64,000 bases of DNA from Bacillus sp. FJAT-45037 (GCF_002797325.1 NZ_KZ454938.1:2306267-2370266), one strand, 5' to 3'; counted from the stretch's first letter, positions 19,735-28,395 are shown. The notes: generated by a model not told the origin, from the sequence alone. Program-made: numbers and translations.

Positions 19735-20400
19735 CTAAAATCTACTATTATGCAAATGTTCGCGCATTGCTTGAAGTGCTTCATCCAAGTTTCGATCTCT
19801 TATAGCCGTCACGATCGCTTCGTGCTCTTGAATCGAAACACTCGGCCTTCCTTCTCTTGCTAACGATTGCTTAATCGCGGCTTTATTGTATTCAACAAGC
19901 GCAATCCAGATGTTTAGTAAGAGTCGGTTACTACAAGCTTCAACAATGGTTTTATGGAACAAATAATCTTCCTCTACCGGAAAATCACCGTGCTCCCACT
20001 CTTCTTTCGAACGATCAATTAAGTGCTGCAATTGTTCTAGTTTTATATCGTCGATTCGTTCAAACGCTAAACGCAACGCTTCTAATTCTACAATTCGCCT
20101 TGTTTCTGCCAAATCCTGCTGCGCCGCCTCGTCTTTTAGTAAAAAAGAAAGGATAATGCTAACTAAACGATGGCTATTTACAGGTTTTACAAACGTTCCT
20201 TCGCCTCTTCTTGTCTCGATTAAATCTAGTAATTCTAAGGCTCTAAGCGCTTCACGAACAGAGGAGCGACCGACATTTAATCGGTCGCTTAGTTCTCGTT
20301 CAGAAGGAAGTCGATCTCCTTCGGTCAAATCATCTTCTTTCATGATTTCATTGATCTTATTAATAACTTCAATATAGACCTTAGGTTGTTGTGATGACAT
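19735..20400 (-). CDS. FadR-subfamily GntR transcriptional regulator
   Basis: A 221-residue regulator. The N-terminal winged helix has the GntR signature LPSERELSDRLNVGRSSVREALRALELLDLIETRRGEGTF split around residues 27-70. The C-terminal all-helical FCD ligand domain contains the metal-site pattern around DYLFHKTIVEACSN and the final EHL-HNSRF. FadR-type regulators of this class usually bind an organic acid (lactate, pyruvate, malate or similar). It lies between malic enzyme and accD, which suggests control of this carbon-flux operon. A TGGTC-T-GACCA operator fits its subfamily at 21752-21762. The ligand is unknown. Confidence 0.88.
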   Translation of the reverse strand: MSSQQPKVYIEVINKINEIMKEDDLTEGDRLPSERELSDRLNVGRSSVREALRALELLDLIETRRGEGTFVKPVNSHRLVSIILSFLLKDEAAQQDLAETRRIVELEALRLAFERIDDIKLEQLQHLIDRSKEEWEHGDFPVEEDYLFHKTIVEACSNRLLLNIWIALVEYNKAAIKQSLAREGRPSVSIQEHEAIVTAIRDRNLDEALQAMREHLHNSRF

Positions 20401-20431
20401 GAGTCAATTCACCTCAATCCATTCTTACTGC

Positions 20432-21682
20432 TTATTTATCTTTTCCGATAATCGCTAATTGACGAGTTTTCTCAGCTATTTGCTCTGGGTCAACTTTAAT
20501 TCTTGCCACACCAGTCTCCATCGCTGTTTTTGCTACAGCAGCTGCTACAGCTGGAGCGACACGAGGGTCAAATGGGGCAGGAATAACATAATCTGCTGTT
20601 AAATCCGTCTCAGCGACTAAATCTGCAATTGCATAAACCGCTGCTACTTTCATCTCTTCGTTAATGTGTGTTGCACGAACATCAAGCGCTCCACGGAAGA
20701 TTCCAGGGAAAGCAAGGACATTGTTAACTTGGTTAGGGAAGTCTGAACGGCCTGTCCCAATCACTTTTGCTCCTGCTGCTTTTGCTAATTCTGGCATGAT
20801 TTCCGGAACAGGATTTGCCATCGCAAAAATAATTGGATCTTGATTCATGCTCTTGATCATCTCTTCGTTTAGAGCACCTGCCACAGATACACCGATAAAT
20901 ACATCTGTGCCTTTGATCACATCTGCCAAATTACCTTCTAATCGATCACGATTTGTAAATTTAGCTACTTCTGCTTTTACATCATTCATTCCGTAAGGAC
21001 GACCGTCATAGATTGCCCCTTTAGAATCACACATAATGATGTCACGAACGCCCATGCGTTGCATAAGTTTAATGATCGCAATCCCAGCTGACCCTGCTCC
21101 GTTTGCTACGACTTTTATTTCAGACATCTTTTTGCCAGTAATCTTCAGAGCATTAATTAAGCCTGCAAGAGTGACAATCGCGGTCCCGTGCTGATCGTCA
21201 TGGAAAACAGGGATGTTTGTTTCTTTTTTTAGTCGTTCTTCAATTTCAAAACAACTAGGTGCCGCAATGTCTTCTAAGTTCACTCCGCCAAAAGTGGGTT
21301 CCATCAGCTTTACTGTTTCAACGATTTTATCAACGTCTTCTGTACGTAAGCAGATTGGGAAGGCATCTACCCCTGCAAATGATTTAAACAAGACTGCTTT
21401 CCCTTCCATAACAGGTAGAGAAGCTTCTGGTCCAATGTTTCCTAATCCAAGGACAGCTGTACCGTTACTTACAACAGCCACCATATTGCCTTTCATTGTA
21501 TATTCATAAACAGATTCAACATCTTCAAAAATCTCTTTACAAGGCTCTGCTACTCCTGGTGAATACGCTAAGCTTAAGTCACGAGCATTTTTCACAGGTA
21601 CCTTTGATTTAGATTCTAATTTCCCTCGATTGACACGATGCATATGAAGCGCTTCTTCTCTTGTTGTTGGCACAGCAAACAC
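20432..21682 (-). CDS. ytsJ: Malic enzyme (YtsJ type)
   Basis: Oxidative decarboxylation of malate to pyruvate. The 416-residue short bacterial form has the Tyr-containing SLAYSPGVAEPC, the Lys region GKAVLFKSFAGVDAFPICL, the metal motif LEDIAAPSCFEIE with HDDQHGTAIV, and the nucleotide-binding loop ANGAGSAGIAI. In B. subtilis the YtsJ enzyme prefers NADP and supplies NADPH. Cofactor preference cannot be read with certainty here. It is the first gene of a unit with the GntR regulator and accDA. Confidence 0.93.
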   Translation of the reverse strand: MFAVPTTREEALHMHRVNRGKLESKSKVPVKNARDLSLAYSPGVAEPCKEIFEDVESVYEYTMKGNMVAVVSNGTAVLGLGNIGPEASLPVMEGKAVLFKSFAGVDAFPICLRTEDVDKIVETVKLMEPTFGGVNLEDIAAPSCFEIEERLKKETNIPVFHDDQHGTAIVTLAGLINALKITGKKMSEIKVVANGAGSAGIAIIKLMQRMGVRDIIMCDSKGAIYDGRPYGMNDVKAEVAKFTNRDRLEGNLADVIKGTDVFIGVSVAGALNEEMIKSMNQDPIIFAMANPVPEIMPELAKAAGAKVIGTGRSDFPNQVNNVLAFPGIFRGALDVRATHINEEMKVAAVYAIADLVAETDLTADYVIPAPFDPRVAPAVAAAVAKTAMETGVARIKVDPEQIAEKTRQLAIIGKDK

Positions 21683-21751
21683 TCTCCTTTAAGTCGGTAA
21701 GCAAACCGTTTTTTTATTTTTTCTAGACTAAACTAATTTCTTTTTAAAAAT

Positions 21752-21762
21752 TGGTCTGACCA
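21752..21762. promoter_or_regulatory. Operator-like palindrome TGGTC-T-GACCA
   Basis: An odd perfect palindrome inside AATTGGTCTGACCACC closely resembles the TGGTNNNACCA operators of FadR-subfamily GntR regulators such as PdhR and LldR. It lies about +10 to +20 relative to the malic enzyme promoter, suited to repression. The adjacent GntR gene is the obvious candidate to bind it. Confidence 0.6.
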
Positions 21763-21778
21763 CCTGAAATCATTCTCA

Positions 21779-21807
21779 ATTATATACAAAACTATATTAA
21801 TCAACAA
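21779..21807 (-). promoter_or_regulatory. Promoter of the malic enzyme operon
   Basis: Minus strand TTGTTG, 17 bp, TATAAT. The -10 is perfect and the -35 weak. Confidence 0.5.
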
Positions 21808-21875
21808 GGGGAGATTTCGTAAAAACCGATCCTTATCAGCTTTTATTATGAAAATCCCGTTACTCAAAAAATTGC

Positions 21876-24800
21876 TTATTTTAGTACCACTCGATCTTTT
21901 CCTAACTTGCTGATTAGTTCCTGCATGCATGTATTACTCGGTCCGACACGGAAAGATTCTTGAAGCTGAATCGTTTTTTTATGACTTTGTAAGTAGACGA
22001 TCACATTTGTTTGACCTTGATCGTCATGAAGGAGTTCCTTAATTGATTCAAACTGATCTTGATCTTCTACCTTTAAATAAAGGGCAGGGACGCGCTTTGG
22101 TGGGTTTGTAATAGATTCGACCGTTACACATTTCTCTAAGACAAATTGCAATCTCCCTCTTGATTCGTCCACCTTCCCCTCCATAAATAGAAGTGCTCCT
22201 TCTTTTAATACTTTTGTATACTGCTTCCATTCACGTGGAAAGACAGTTACTTCGCATTGACCTGTCTCGTCTCCCATTTCCATAAAGGCCATCGGATCCC
22301 CTTTTTTTGTCGTGATTTTTTTTACAGCAGATACAAGTCCAGCAATTCGTGGGTGCATAGATTTCATATCAGAAATCTCGACTATTGGTGTACGATCGAA
22401 CTTCTCTAACACCTCACTCACTTGTTCAATCGGGTGACCAGACAGGTACAGTCCTATCGCTTCCTTTTCAAATATAAGCTTTTCCTGAACCGTTAATGGC
22501 TCTACTCGTTCGTAGTCTGGTGACTTTACGTCAATGGTAAAGAGCCCTTCTGACTCATTTTGAAAGGTTTGCACTTTTTCTGCAAATTCATACGCTAAAT
22601 CTAGCGAATAAAGCAACGTAGCTCGATCTTCTCCAAACTCATCCAGCGCACCAGACTTAATCAAATTCTCTGTCGCTCTTTTATTTACAAGACGTTGATC
22701 CACTCTTACACAGTAATCGAATAGATCTGCAAAAGGCTTTTTAGATGAGAGCTCAACAATATGCTTAGCTGCTTGAACACCTACATGACTAATAGGCAAT
22801 AATCCAAAACGAACAGCATCTTTTTCTAAGGAGAAGAGTAACTGACTTTTAGATAGTGTCGGTGGAAGAATCTCGATTTCACTTCTCTTCATCTCAACTA
22901 GTAATTCCTTCAATTTCAATGGCGTATTCCACACACTTGAGAGTAGAGCCGTAAAAAATGCGAGTGGGTAATGAGCTTTTAAATAGGCTAGTTGATAGCT
23001 TATCATGCTATAAGCGACCGCATGACTTCGGTTAAAACCGTAGTTGGCAAAGCGCTCGATCAAGTTGAAAATCTGCTGGCTTACTTTTTCTTCATAGGAT
23101 TTCTGTTTTGCACCAGTTATAAACCTTTCACGACTTCGGTCGAGTTCTTGCTTATTCTTTTTACTAATCGCCCTACGTAAGGAATCGGCTTCAGCAAGCG
23201 TAAACCCTGCCATCTTGACAGCAATTTTCATAATTTGCTCTTGGTAGACGATGACACCATATGTTGAACCGATAATTTCTTCAAGGTCTGCATGCAACAG
23301 ATTGATCTTTTTTTCTCCGTGCTTTCCTGCTACATACTGATCAATAAATTCCATTGGACCTGGTCTGTACAAGGCATTCACTGCAACAATATCTTCAAAT
23401 TCCGTCGGTTTTAAAGAACGCAAGGCCTGTCGCATTCCACTCGATTCTAGTTGAAACACTCCTGTGGTGTCTCCGGCAGTAAGTAAACGATAGGTTAATT
23501 CATCTTGAAGAGGAAGTTCTAATACGTTGATTTTCTTTCCTGTTTGATTCTTTATAATCGCGACAACTCGCTCAAGCAACGTTAAGTTACGCAACCCAAG
23601 AAAATCAAATTTCACTAGGCCAACATCTTCTACTACTCCCATCGTTGCTTGTGTAAGCACAACTTGACCTTGTCCTTTTTGTAAGGCTACGAGATCGGTT
23701 AACGGGCGTGGACTAATCACGACACCTGCTGCATGGGTGGAAACATGTCTAGGTAAACCCTCAATCGCTTGAGCAATCGTTACGAGTCTTTTCGCTTCTC
23801 CTTCCATCAATTGACGAAGCTCCGCCTCTTGTTCGAGCGCTTTTTTTAATGTCATATTAGGAGCAGATGGAATAAGCTTGGCTACTTTTTCTACGAGAAA
23901 CGCATCAACAGCCAGCGCCTTCCCTGTATCTCTAATCGCAGCTTTAGCCGCTAATGTCCCAAATGTTGCAATTTGTGCCACACGATCCTGTCCATATTTT
24001 TGCTGAACATACTCAATCACCTCATCACGCCGATGATCTGGGAAGTCGATATCAATATCAGGTAAAGAAACTCGCTCCGGGTTTAGAAAACGTTCAAACA
24101 ATAATCCGTACTTCAATGGATCCACATCAGTGATGTACAAAACGTACGCAACCAATGATCCTGCGGCCGACCCTCGTCCTGGACCAGTCATCATCTGACG
24201 CCCTCTTGCATACTTCATAAAATCAGACACGATCAAAAAATAATCATCAAAGCCCATTTGGTGAATAATCGACAGTTCATGTTCTAAACGTTGCATGATT
24301 TGATCTGTTTTTTGATTCCCAAATCGCTTCCCTACCCCTTCAAAACAAGCAGCACGAAGAGCTTTTTTTGTATCTTGTTCTTTTGTAAAAGGATAAGAGG
24401 GTAAGTACCGTTTATCTAAATCTAGTTCCACTCTACACTTTTTATCAATCTCTTCTAAACCGTGTAACACCTCTTTAAAATCGGTGAATAACAGGCTGTA
24501 TTCGTCTTTGGGCTTTAGGTAGTAAGATCGTTCTTTGTCACCTAGGTCCGCAAGCTGAATCGTTTCGCCAAGACGAATAGCTCTAACTGTCGCATAAGCT
24601 TCGTAATCCTCTTTGTTGGTGAACCACACTGGAGTTGACCCTGTGACTTTTAATCCACGTTCAGCAGCAAAACGACAAATCATGCGCCAATGAGTAAGAT
24701 CATGATCGCGATCACCGGATAGATCGATATACCAATCATCCTTTTGCTGTATTTGAATCCAACGTTGACACCATTCGATCGCTGCTTGTTCTCTTCCCTC

Positions 24801-25208
24801 GCGAAGGAGCTGTTGGATTGACCCGGCGTCATATGACAAAATGACCACGCAATCATCTAGTAGAGGCAATAATTCCGTTGATTGTAGCTCTCGTTCTTTT
24901 TCAGCTTTCATCTGCACCATAGTAGAGATATGTAATAAGTTCAGGTAGCCGTTATGGTTTTTGGCAAGAAGTCGTAGTTTAGCCGGTTCACCTACGTCGC
25001 TTGTTTCAATCTGCACTTCCAAGCCAATAATCGGCTTAATACCTGCTTTTGTGCATGCTTGATAAAACGGAATCGCTCCATACATAACGCCTTTATCGGT
25101 TAAAGTAAGCGATTGATACCCTCTTTGTTTAGCATGATACACAAGTGCTTCTATTCGATTGGTTGATGAGAGTAAACTATACTCACTATAGACATGAGTT
25201 AATAACAA
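21876..25208 (-). CDS. dnaE: DNA polymerase III alpha subunit, DnaE type
   Basis: The second replicative polymerase of Gram-positive bacteria, which extends RNA primers before PolC takes over. Order of domains in 1110 residues: PHP (about 1-200, THVYSEYSLLSS start), polymerase core with LPDIDIDFPDHRRDEV (catalytic acids about 385-395) and GPGRGSAAGSLVAYVL, helix-hairpin-helix, OB fold near 970-1050 (PRIAGLVSAVKKI), short tail. Several PHP metal ligands appear altered (THVYSEYS in place of HxHxxYS), so the PHP is probably not an active nuclease. The start is an ATG preceded by GAGAGGGGA. Confidence 0.95.
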   Translation of the reverse strand: MLLTHVYSEYSLLSSTNRIEALVYHAKQRGYQSLTLTDKGVMYGAIPFYQACTKAGIKPIIGLEVQIETSDVGEPAKLRLLAKNHNGYLNLLHISTMVQMKAEKERELQSTELLPLLDDCVVILSYDAGSIQQLLREGREQAAIEWCQRWIQIQQKDDWYIDLSGDRDHDLTHWRMICRFAAERGLKVTGSTPVWFTNKEDYEAYATVRAIRLGETIQLADLGDKERSYYLKPKDEYSLLFTDFKEVLHGLEEIDKKCRVELDLDKRYLPSYPFTKEQDTKKALRAACFEGVGKRFGNQKTDQIMQRLEHELSIIHQMGFDDYFLIVSDFMKYARGRQMMTGPGRGSAAGSLVAYVLYITDVDPLKYGLLFERFLNPERVSLPDIDIDFPDHRRDEVIEYVQQKYGQDRVAQIATFGTLAAKAAIRDTGKALAVDAFLVEKVAKLIPSAPNMTLKKALEQEAELRQLMEGEAKRLVTIAQAIEGLPRHVSTHAAGVVISPRPLTDLVALQKGQGQVVLTQATMGVVEDVGLVKFDFLGLRNLTLLERVVAIIKNQTGKKINVLELPLQDELTYRLLTAGDTTGVFQLESSGMRQALRSLKPTEFEDIVAVNALYRPGPMEFIDQYVAGKHGEKKINLLHADLEEIIGSTYGVIVYQEQIMKIAVKMAGFTLAEADSLRRAISKKNKQELDRSRERFITGAKQKSYEEKVSQQIFNLIERFANYGFNRSHAVAYSMISYQLAYLKAHYPLAFFTALLSSVWNTPLKLKELLVEMKRSEIEILPPTLSKSQLLFSLEKDAVRFGLLPISHVGVQAAKHIVELSSKKPFADLFDYCVRVDQRLVNKRATENLIKSGALDEFGEDRATLLYSLDLAYEFAEKVQTFQNESEGLFTIDVKSPDYERVEPLTVQEKLIFEKEAIGLYLSGHPIEQVSEVLEKFDRTPIVEISDMKSMHPRIAGLVSAVKKITTKKGDPMAFMEMGDETGQCEVTVFPREWKQYTKVLKEGALLFMEGKVDESRGRLQFVLEKCVTVESITNPPKRVPALYLKVEDQDQFESIKELLHDDQGQTNVIVYLQSHKKTIQLQESFRVGPSNTCMQELISKLGKDRVVLK

Positions 25209-25358
25209 GCCATATCCCCTCTCTTTTCCTTCACTTTTCCGATTCTATTTAACAATCATTTTAATAACGATTAATTCGTTGGTCTTCTGTTCTTTTTCCA
25301 TTATACATCTTCATGCCTTACTTTCATTTCTGATCTGCTTGTAGAAAATGAATTTCAC

Positions 25359-25387
25359 GCATATTTTCCATCCCTTTCCTATAGTAT
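25359..25387 (+). promoter_or_regulatory. Candidate sigma-E promoter of ytrHI
   Basis: GCATATT, 14 bp, TATAGTAT resembles the sigma-E elements kmATATT and CATACAMT at the normal spacing (-10 matches 5 of 8). B. subtilis ytrHI is known to be mother-cell expressed under sigma-E. Confidence 0.4.
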
Positions 25388-25432
25388 ATACAAACGACTA
25401 GGACAACCCACGTAAAGATTGGAGGAATCAAT

Positions 25433-25771
25433 ATGGATCGTGACCTTCTCGCAAATTTAATCATTGACTACTTCGTTGCTTTTGGCGTGATTGTAGGTGG
25501 TGCGATTATCGGTGGGATTGGCGCCTTTCTTATAGGCAAGCCCCCCTTATCTGTGATGTACAATCTAGCAGGCAGCTTAAAAATCTGGGCCATCGTCGCT
25601 GCGATCGGTGGAACATTCGATGTGATAACCAATATTGAACGTGGACTTTTTGAGGGGACGCATGATGATATTTACCGAACATTATTTCTTATTTTTGCAG
25701 CTTTATGTGGCGCTCAAACAGGCACAAAACTGATTCAATGGATTGTAGGAGGCGAGCAATTACCGTTATGA
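25433..25771 (+). CDS. ytrH: Sporulation membrane protein YtrH
   Basis: A 112-residue membrane protein of the YtrH family, needed for efficient sporulation in B. subtilis. A glycine-rich first helix (VIVGGAIIGGIGAFLIG, about 20-36) and two further hydrophobic segments are visible. GGAGGA precedes the ATG. The stop overlaps the ytrI start in an ATGA arrangement, implying coupled translation and function in the same mother-cell process. The biochemical role is unknown. Confidence 0.92.
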   Translation: MDRDLLANLIIDYFVAFGVIVGGAIIGGIGAFLIGKPPLSVMYNLAGSLKIWAIVAAIGGTFDVITNIERGLFEGTHDDIYRTLFLIFAALCGAQTGTKLIQWIVGGEQLPL

Positions 25772-26274
25772 GAATTCCTCCATACTATCAACGTCCAAGT
25801 TGGCAACGTTTTTTTGCCGGCATAATCATAGGGGTGATTCTCGGTTGGGGTTTCTTTCTTTATCAATACGGTGTCATTTACGAAGGTTTAATGTTAAAAC
25901 TATCCGAACAAGAAGTAACGATCCAAAACCAAACGAGAACGATTGAGGAGTTACGCAGTCAACAAAAAGAAGAAAACGAAGAAAACCAAAAAAACTTAAC
26001 TGTCCAAAAGATTGAAATTCATTTTACCAACACACAGAAACTAAAATTAAATCAGCTCACACTCTTTGAGTTGCAGCAACAAGCGTTAGAAGAACTGACG
26101 TTTATTGAACGGAAAAACCTTGCGTCCGTTGCCGAAACGAAAGATTTATTGGTTCGCACTCTAGAAAATAAAGTGTTTGAAGTAGGGGATCATCGGCTCC
26201 AGCTAGAGGTTGTGTATGTGTTTATGTGGACAAACGTACAAATCGACGCAAGAATCGTCCCTGCTAGCACGTAA
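25768..26274 (+). CDS. ytrI: Sporulation membrane protein YtrI
   Basis: A 168-residue protein with a short basic N-terminus, one transmembrane helix (about 13-33, FFAGIIIGVILGWGFFLYQYG) and a coiled-coil stretch of Glu/Gln/Lys (about 45-80) before a compact C-terminal domain. The ATG at 25768 overlaps the ytrH stop by 4 bases, which decides the start. YtrI in B. subtilis is a sigma-E sporulation protein of unknown mechanism. No terminator is evident immediately after the stop. Confidence 0.9.
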   Translation: MRIPPYYQRPSWQRFFAGIIIGVILGWGFFLYQYGVIYEGLMLKLSEQEVTIQNQTRTIEELRSQQKEENEENQKNLTVQKIEIHFTNTQKLKLNQLTLFELQQQALEELTFIERKNLASVAETKDLLVRTLENKVFEVGDHRLQLEVVYVFMWTNVQIDARIVPAST

Positions 26275-26333
26275 TCTTAACAGTTTTGAGAACATTTTAT
26301 AAACTCATCACAAAATTTGATACTTTACTGTAT

Positions 26334-26366
26334 ACTTATATGTAACATTAAAAGTTACATATAAGT
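26334..26366. promoter_or_regulatory. 13-bp perfect inverted repeat before a small gene
   Basis: ACTTATATGTAAC, 7 bases, GTTACATATAAGT ends 4 bases before the AGGAGG of the gene at 26385. It overlaps a TATACT -10-like hexamer. No T-tract follows, so it is not a terminator. It could be a repressor operator or an RNA hairpin close to the ribosome-binding site. Confidence 0.7.
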
Positions 26367-26384
26367 AACTAGGAGGCTGATACT

Positions 26385-26603
26385 GTGGACGTGACAGGTA
26401 AAGAAATGGTTTTAAGCCGTAAAGCGATGGCCCTAAAGAAAGTAGAAAAGATTAAAGCTGGTTTGTCAGCATTCGCCGAATCAAAAGAAGTGTCAGAAAT
26501 GATTCGTAAACAATTGGCTAAAGAAGGCATTGCAGTTAGTGAGGATGTAACCGAAGTGGGGTCTTGGTTTATCCCCGAAAAGAAAGCAGCCGACAGTGAG
26601 TAA
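26385..26603 (+). CDS. Small conserved-looking hypothetical protein
   Basis: A 72-residue soluble, Lys/Glu-rich, mainly helical protein with no membrane segment. It uses a GTG start with a strong AGGAGG 8 bases upstream and ends before a clear terminator, so it is a well-delimited monocistronic gene. I do not recognise a domain. By position (between ytrI and nrnA) it may correspond to the small ytzJ-type gene of B. subtilis, but this is only positional. The conspicuous inverted repeat upstream suggests specific regulation. Confidence 0.75.
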   Translation: MDVTGKEMVLSRKAMALKKVEKIKAGLSAFAESKEVSEMIRKQLAKEGIAVSEDVTEVGSWFIPEKKAADSE

Positions 26604-26630
26604 AGAGCATACAGTTCACCACCATAAATA

Positions 26631-26665
26631 GCGGATCCTTCCATTTGGGGAATCTGCTTTTTTTG
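26631..26665 (+). terminator. Terminator of the 72-aa gene
   Basis: AGCGGATCC pairs with GGAATCTGCT (one G-U, one bulge), followed by a run of T. Confidence 0.75.
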
Positions 26666-26768
26666 TATAGGTCCACAACTAACAGTTCTTCTTCGCCTCT
26701 TCATCAATTCAGCTTCTGATCGTCCATCCGTTCTTTTCTTATGCATAAATGGGGCTCTATACAGTAAG

Positions 26769-27025
26769 TCAACACAATTTTTTGTAACGAAATGGTGCAA
26801 AAGACGCAATGGCCGCCGTGATCAAAACAACAATATTCATTACAGGACTAACAAAACCAGACCGGACAGGGGCATCCCCAATCACTAAACCACCTACAAT
26901 CCCATCGTAATCTCTATCATAAAAGCATCCATAAAGGTAAGAAAAGGTACTCCTTCGTATGACCCTGCAATAGAAAGGGCAAATATAGTCGGGATTATAC
27001 CCACGTGAAATGTAACTATGGCACG
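26769..27025 (-). pseudogene. Remnant of a GerA-family spore germination protein (A subunit)
   Basis: Two minus-strand frames read as consecutive parts of a GerAA/GerKA-type protein. The first contains TFHVGIIPT, SIAGSYEGVPFLTFMDAF and MIEIT. The second contains GIVGGLVIGDA and SGFVSPVMNIVVLITAAIAS. In intact proteins a segment of about 15-20 residues (the LREAGVRLP-PVGQ region) separates them. Here the frames join directly with a shift, so an internal deletion occurred. The N-terminal and C-terminal parts are missing. It is too short to function. Confidence 0.8.
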
Positions 27026-27212
27026 ATATATTTTTTATAAAAACTCAACTTCTTATTACCTTGACACCGAAAGCCGAATTTAGTTCTTTGTCAGCAATAA
27101 TCGTAATAAATAATTGAAAATCCAGATTAATTTCTCCTATAATTAGTTTATGAAATAGGTAACTTAGAACCAGTTAACACATTTAAATATGTACAATGTT
27201 TAGGAACTTGAA
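27026..27212. other. Decayed intergenic sequence without a recognisable gene
   Basis: AT-rich sequence between two gene remnants. A minus-strand frame of about 43 codons (around 27040-27170) carries DFQLFITIIADKELNSAFG but has no start or ribosome-binding site. I do not recognise it. Confidence 0.4.
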
Positions 27213-27427
27213 TCAACGTGAATGTTCAATTTGCTTCATCCCTATAACATCGACGTCGAAGCCGTTCTCCATAGAAATGTGTCGAGGCAGTTTACTGGCT
27301 AAAGATTCATCCATAAATCTATTTTTAAAGGCATCAGTTTAGGTAATCAATTCTTCACTGACACGTAGTATATTTGAATTCTTTTGAAGTGCTTTTATCT
27401 CTTTAGCTGAAAATGTTAATTTCTCAT
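27213..27427 (-). pseudogene. Remnant of an IS3-type transposase helix-turn-helix protein (OrfA)
   Basis: Read on the minus strand from a preserved AGGAGATAAC-ATG, the frame (after one shift near the start and one internal TAA) gives LTFSAKEIKALQKNSN, RVSEELIT, TDAFKNRFMDESLASKLPRH, then MENGFDVDVIGMKQIEHSR and a stop. The ENGFDVDVIGM segment and its context match the HTH N-terminal protein of IS3-like elements common in Bacillus. No OrfB or terminal repeats are seen, so it is a fragment. Confidence 0.7.
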
Positions 27428-27462
27428 GTTATCTCCTAATCCCTATATAGTGAAATTTAAGT

Positions 27463-27516
27463 ATATAAAAATACCTGCAGATAAAACACTCTTTTTCAAG
27501 TGTCTTAACTACAGGT
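27463..27516 (-). terminator. Terminator of the tasA-like gene
   Basis: An 18-bp stem with one mismatch (ACCTGTAG...GACACT paired with AGTGT...CTGCAGGT) and a TTTTTAT tail on the minus strand. Confidence 0.88.
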
Positions 27517-27591
27517 ACCATTTTATTTAGCAGTTCCTCTTTTAACAGATTAGATCATAATATAAATAAAGTATTTAAATTAATAATCTTA

Positions 27592-28395
27592 TTAGTTCGC
27601 ATCAACTTGAGAGAGTGAAATATCAAAACTTACATCTAACTTCGCGTTTTGGTATTCGTTCCCAGCAGTTTCATCTAATTTTGCTCCATATAATACAAAA
27701 ATACTGTTTGAAGTGCCGCCAGTTCCTACGTTTAATTTTGGTTCTTCATCAAATAGTTCAACAGTATTACTTAAACTATCTTCGGAAACCACGAAAGCTA
27801 CTGCGTTACCTTTTTCCAGATTATTTCCTGCTGATGTGAGAATTTGAGCTTTCTCTTCATCGGTAGCCCCTTCTAGAATTGGGTAAACCCATAAACCTAG
27901 ATCATGATAAAACTTTCCGAACTCCTTTCCCCAATAAGGAGACTCATTGCCATTCAGGTGCCCTTCTAAAACAGATAATGATCGATTTTTTTGCTGGTTA
28001 CCAAACCACCCTGGACCTTGCACAGGACTATTGAAGACGAACATAGCTCCTTGATTGTACTTTTCTAATGACGCCTCACTATTAGGATCATGTTTTGGAT
28101 CTGGAATCAAAGTTGAGTTGAAAATAGCTTGAAGTTTTACAGGTTCGGTTGACCGGTTCTTAAATTCTGTCCATTGACTAAAAGCAACTCTAGAAGGAGC
28201 CATATTGTCAAACTCACCTTTATTTACTTTCATGTTAAATACTTGTGATTCTGGAGTAATCTCAATAACTGAATTTGTAATTTCTCCACTCACTACAGCA
28301 TTACTTGTAAACCATGAAAACGTTCCGAATCCTGCCCCGATCACTATTGCACCTGCTAATGCTGTACCTAGTAAAGCTTTTTTTGTCTTTTGCAT
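27592..28395 (-). CDS. TasA/CalY (camelysin)-family secreted matrix protein
   Basis: An intact 267-residue exported protein. The N-terminal signal (basic MQKTKKALL, hydrophobic core to about residue 25) is followed by the family-type FSWFTSNAVVSGEITNS and a beta-rich body ending in DVSFDISLSQ. TasA and camelysin proteins form amyloid-like fibres of the biofilm matrix. The family is exported with a dedicated SipW-type signal peptidase, whose gene directly upstream is broken here. The ATG at 28393-28395 has GAGGAG 10 bases upstream; a TTG two codons earlier is less likely. It has its own terminator. Maturation must rely on another peptidase if the protein is made. Confidence 0.85.
   Translation of the reverse strand: MQKTKKALLGTALAGAIVIGAGFGTFSWFTSNAVVSGEITNSVIEITPESQVFNMKVNKGEFDNMAPSRVAFSQWTEFKNRSTEPVKLQAIFNSTLIPDPKHDPNSEASLEKYNQGAMFVFNSPVQGPGWFGNQQKNRSLSVLEGHLNGNESPYWGKEFGKFYHDLGLWVYPILEGATDEEKAQILTSAGNNLEKGNAVAFVVSEDSLSNTVELFDEEPKLNVGTGGTSNSIFVLYGAKLDETAGNEYQNAKLDVSFDISLSQVDAN

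Noticed and set aside
26369-26809. Minus-strand open frame of 146 codons over the 72-aa gene
   Set aside because: Cys/Ser-rich product, no RBS, and it covers a gene with good RBS, terminator and operator-like site on the other strand.
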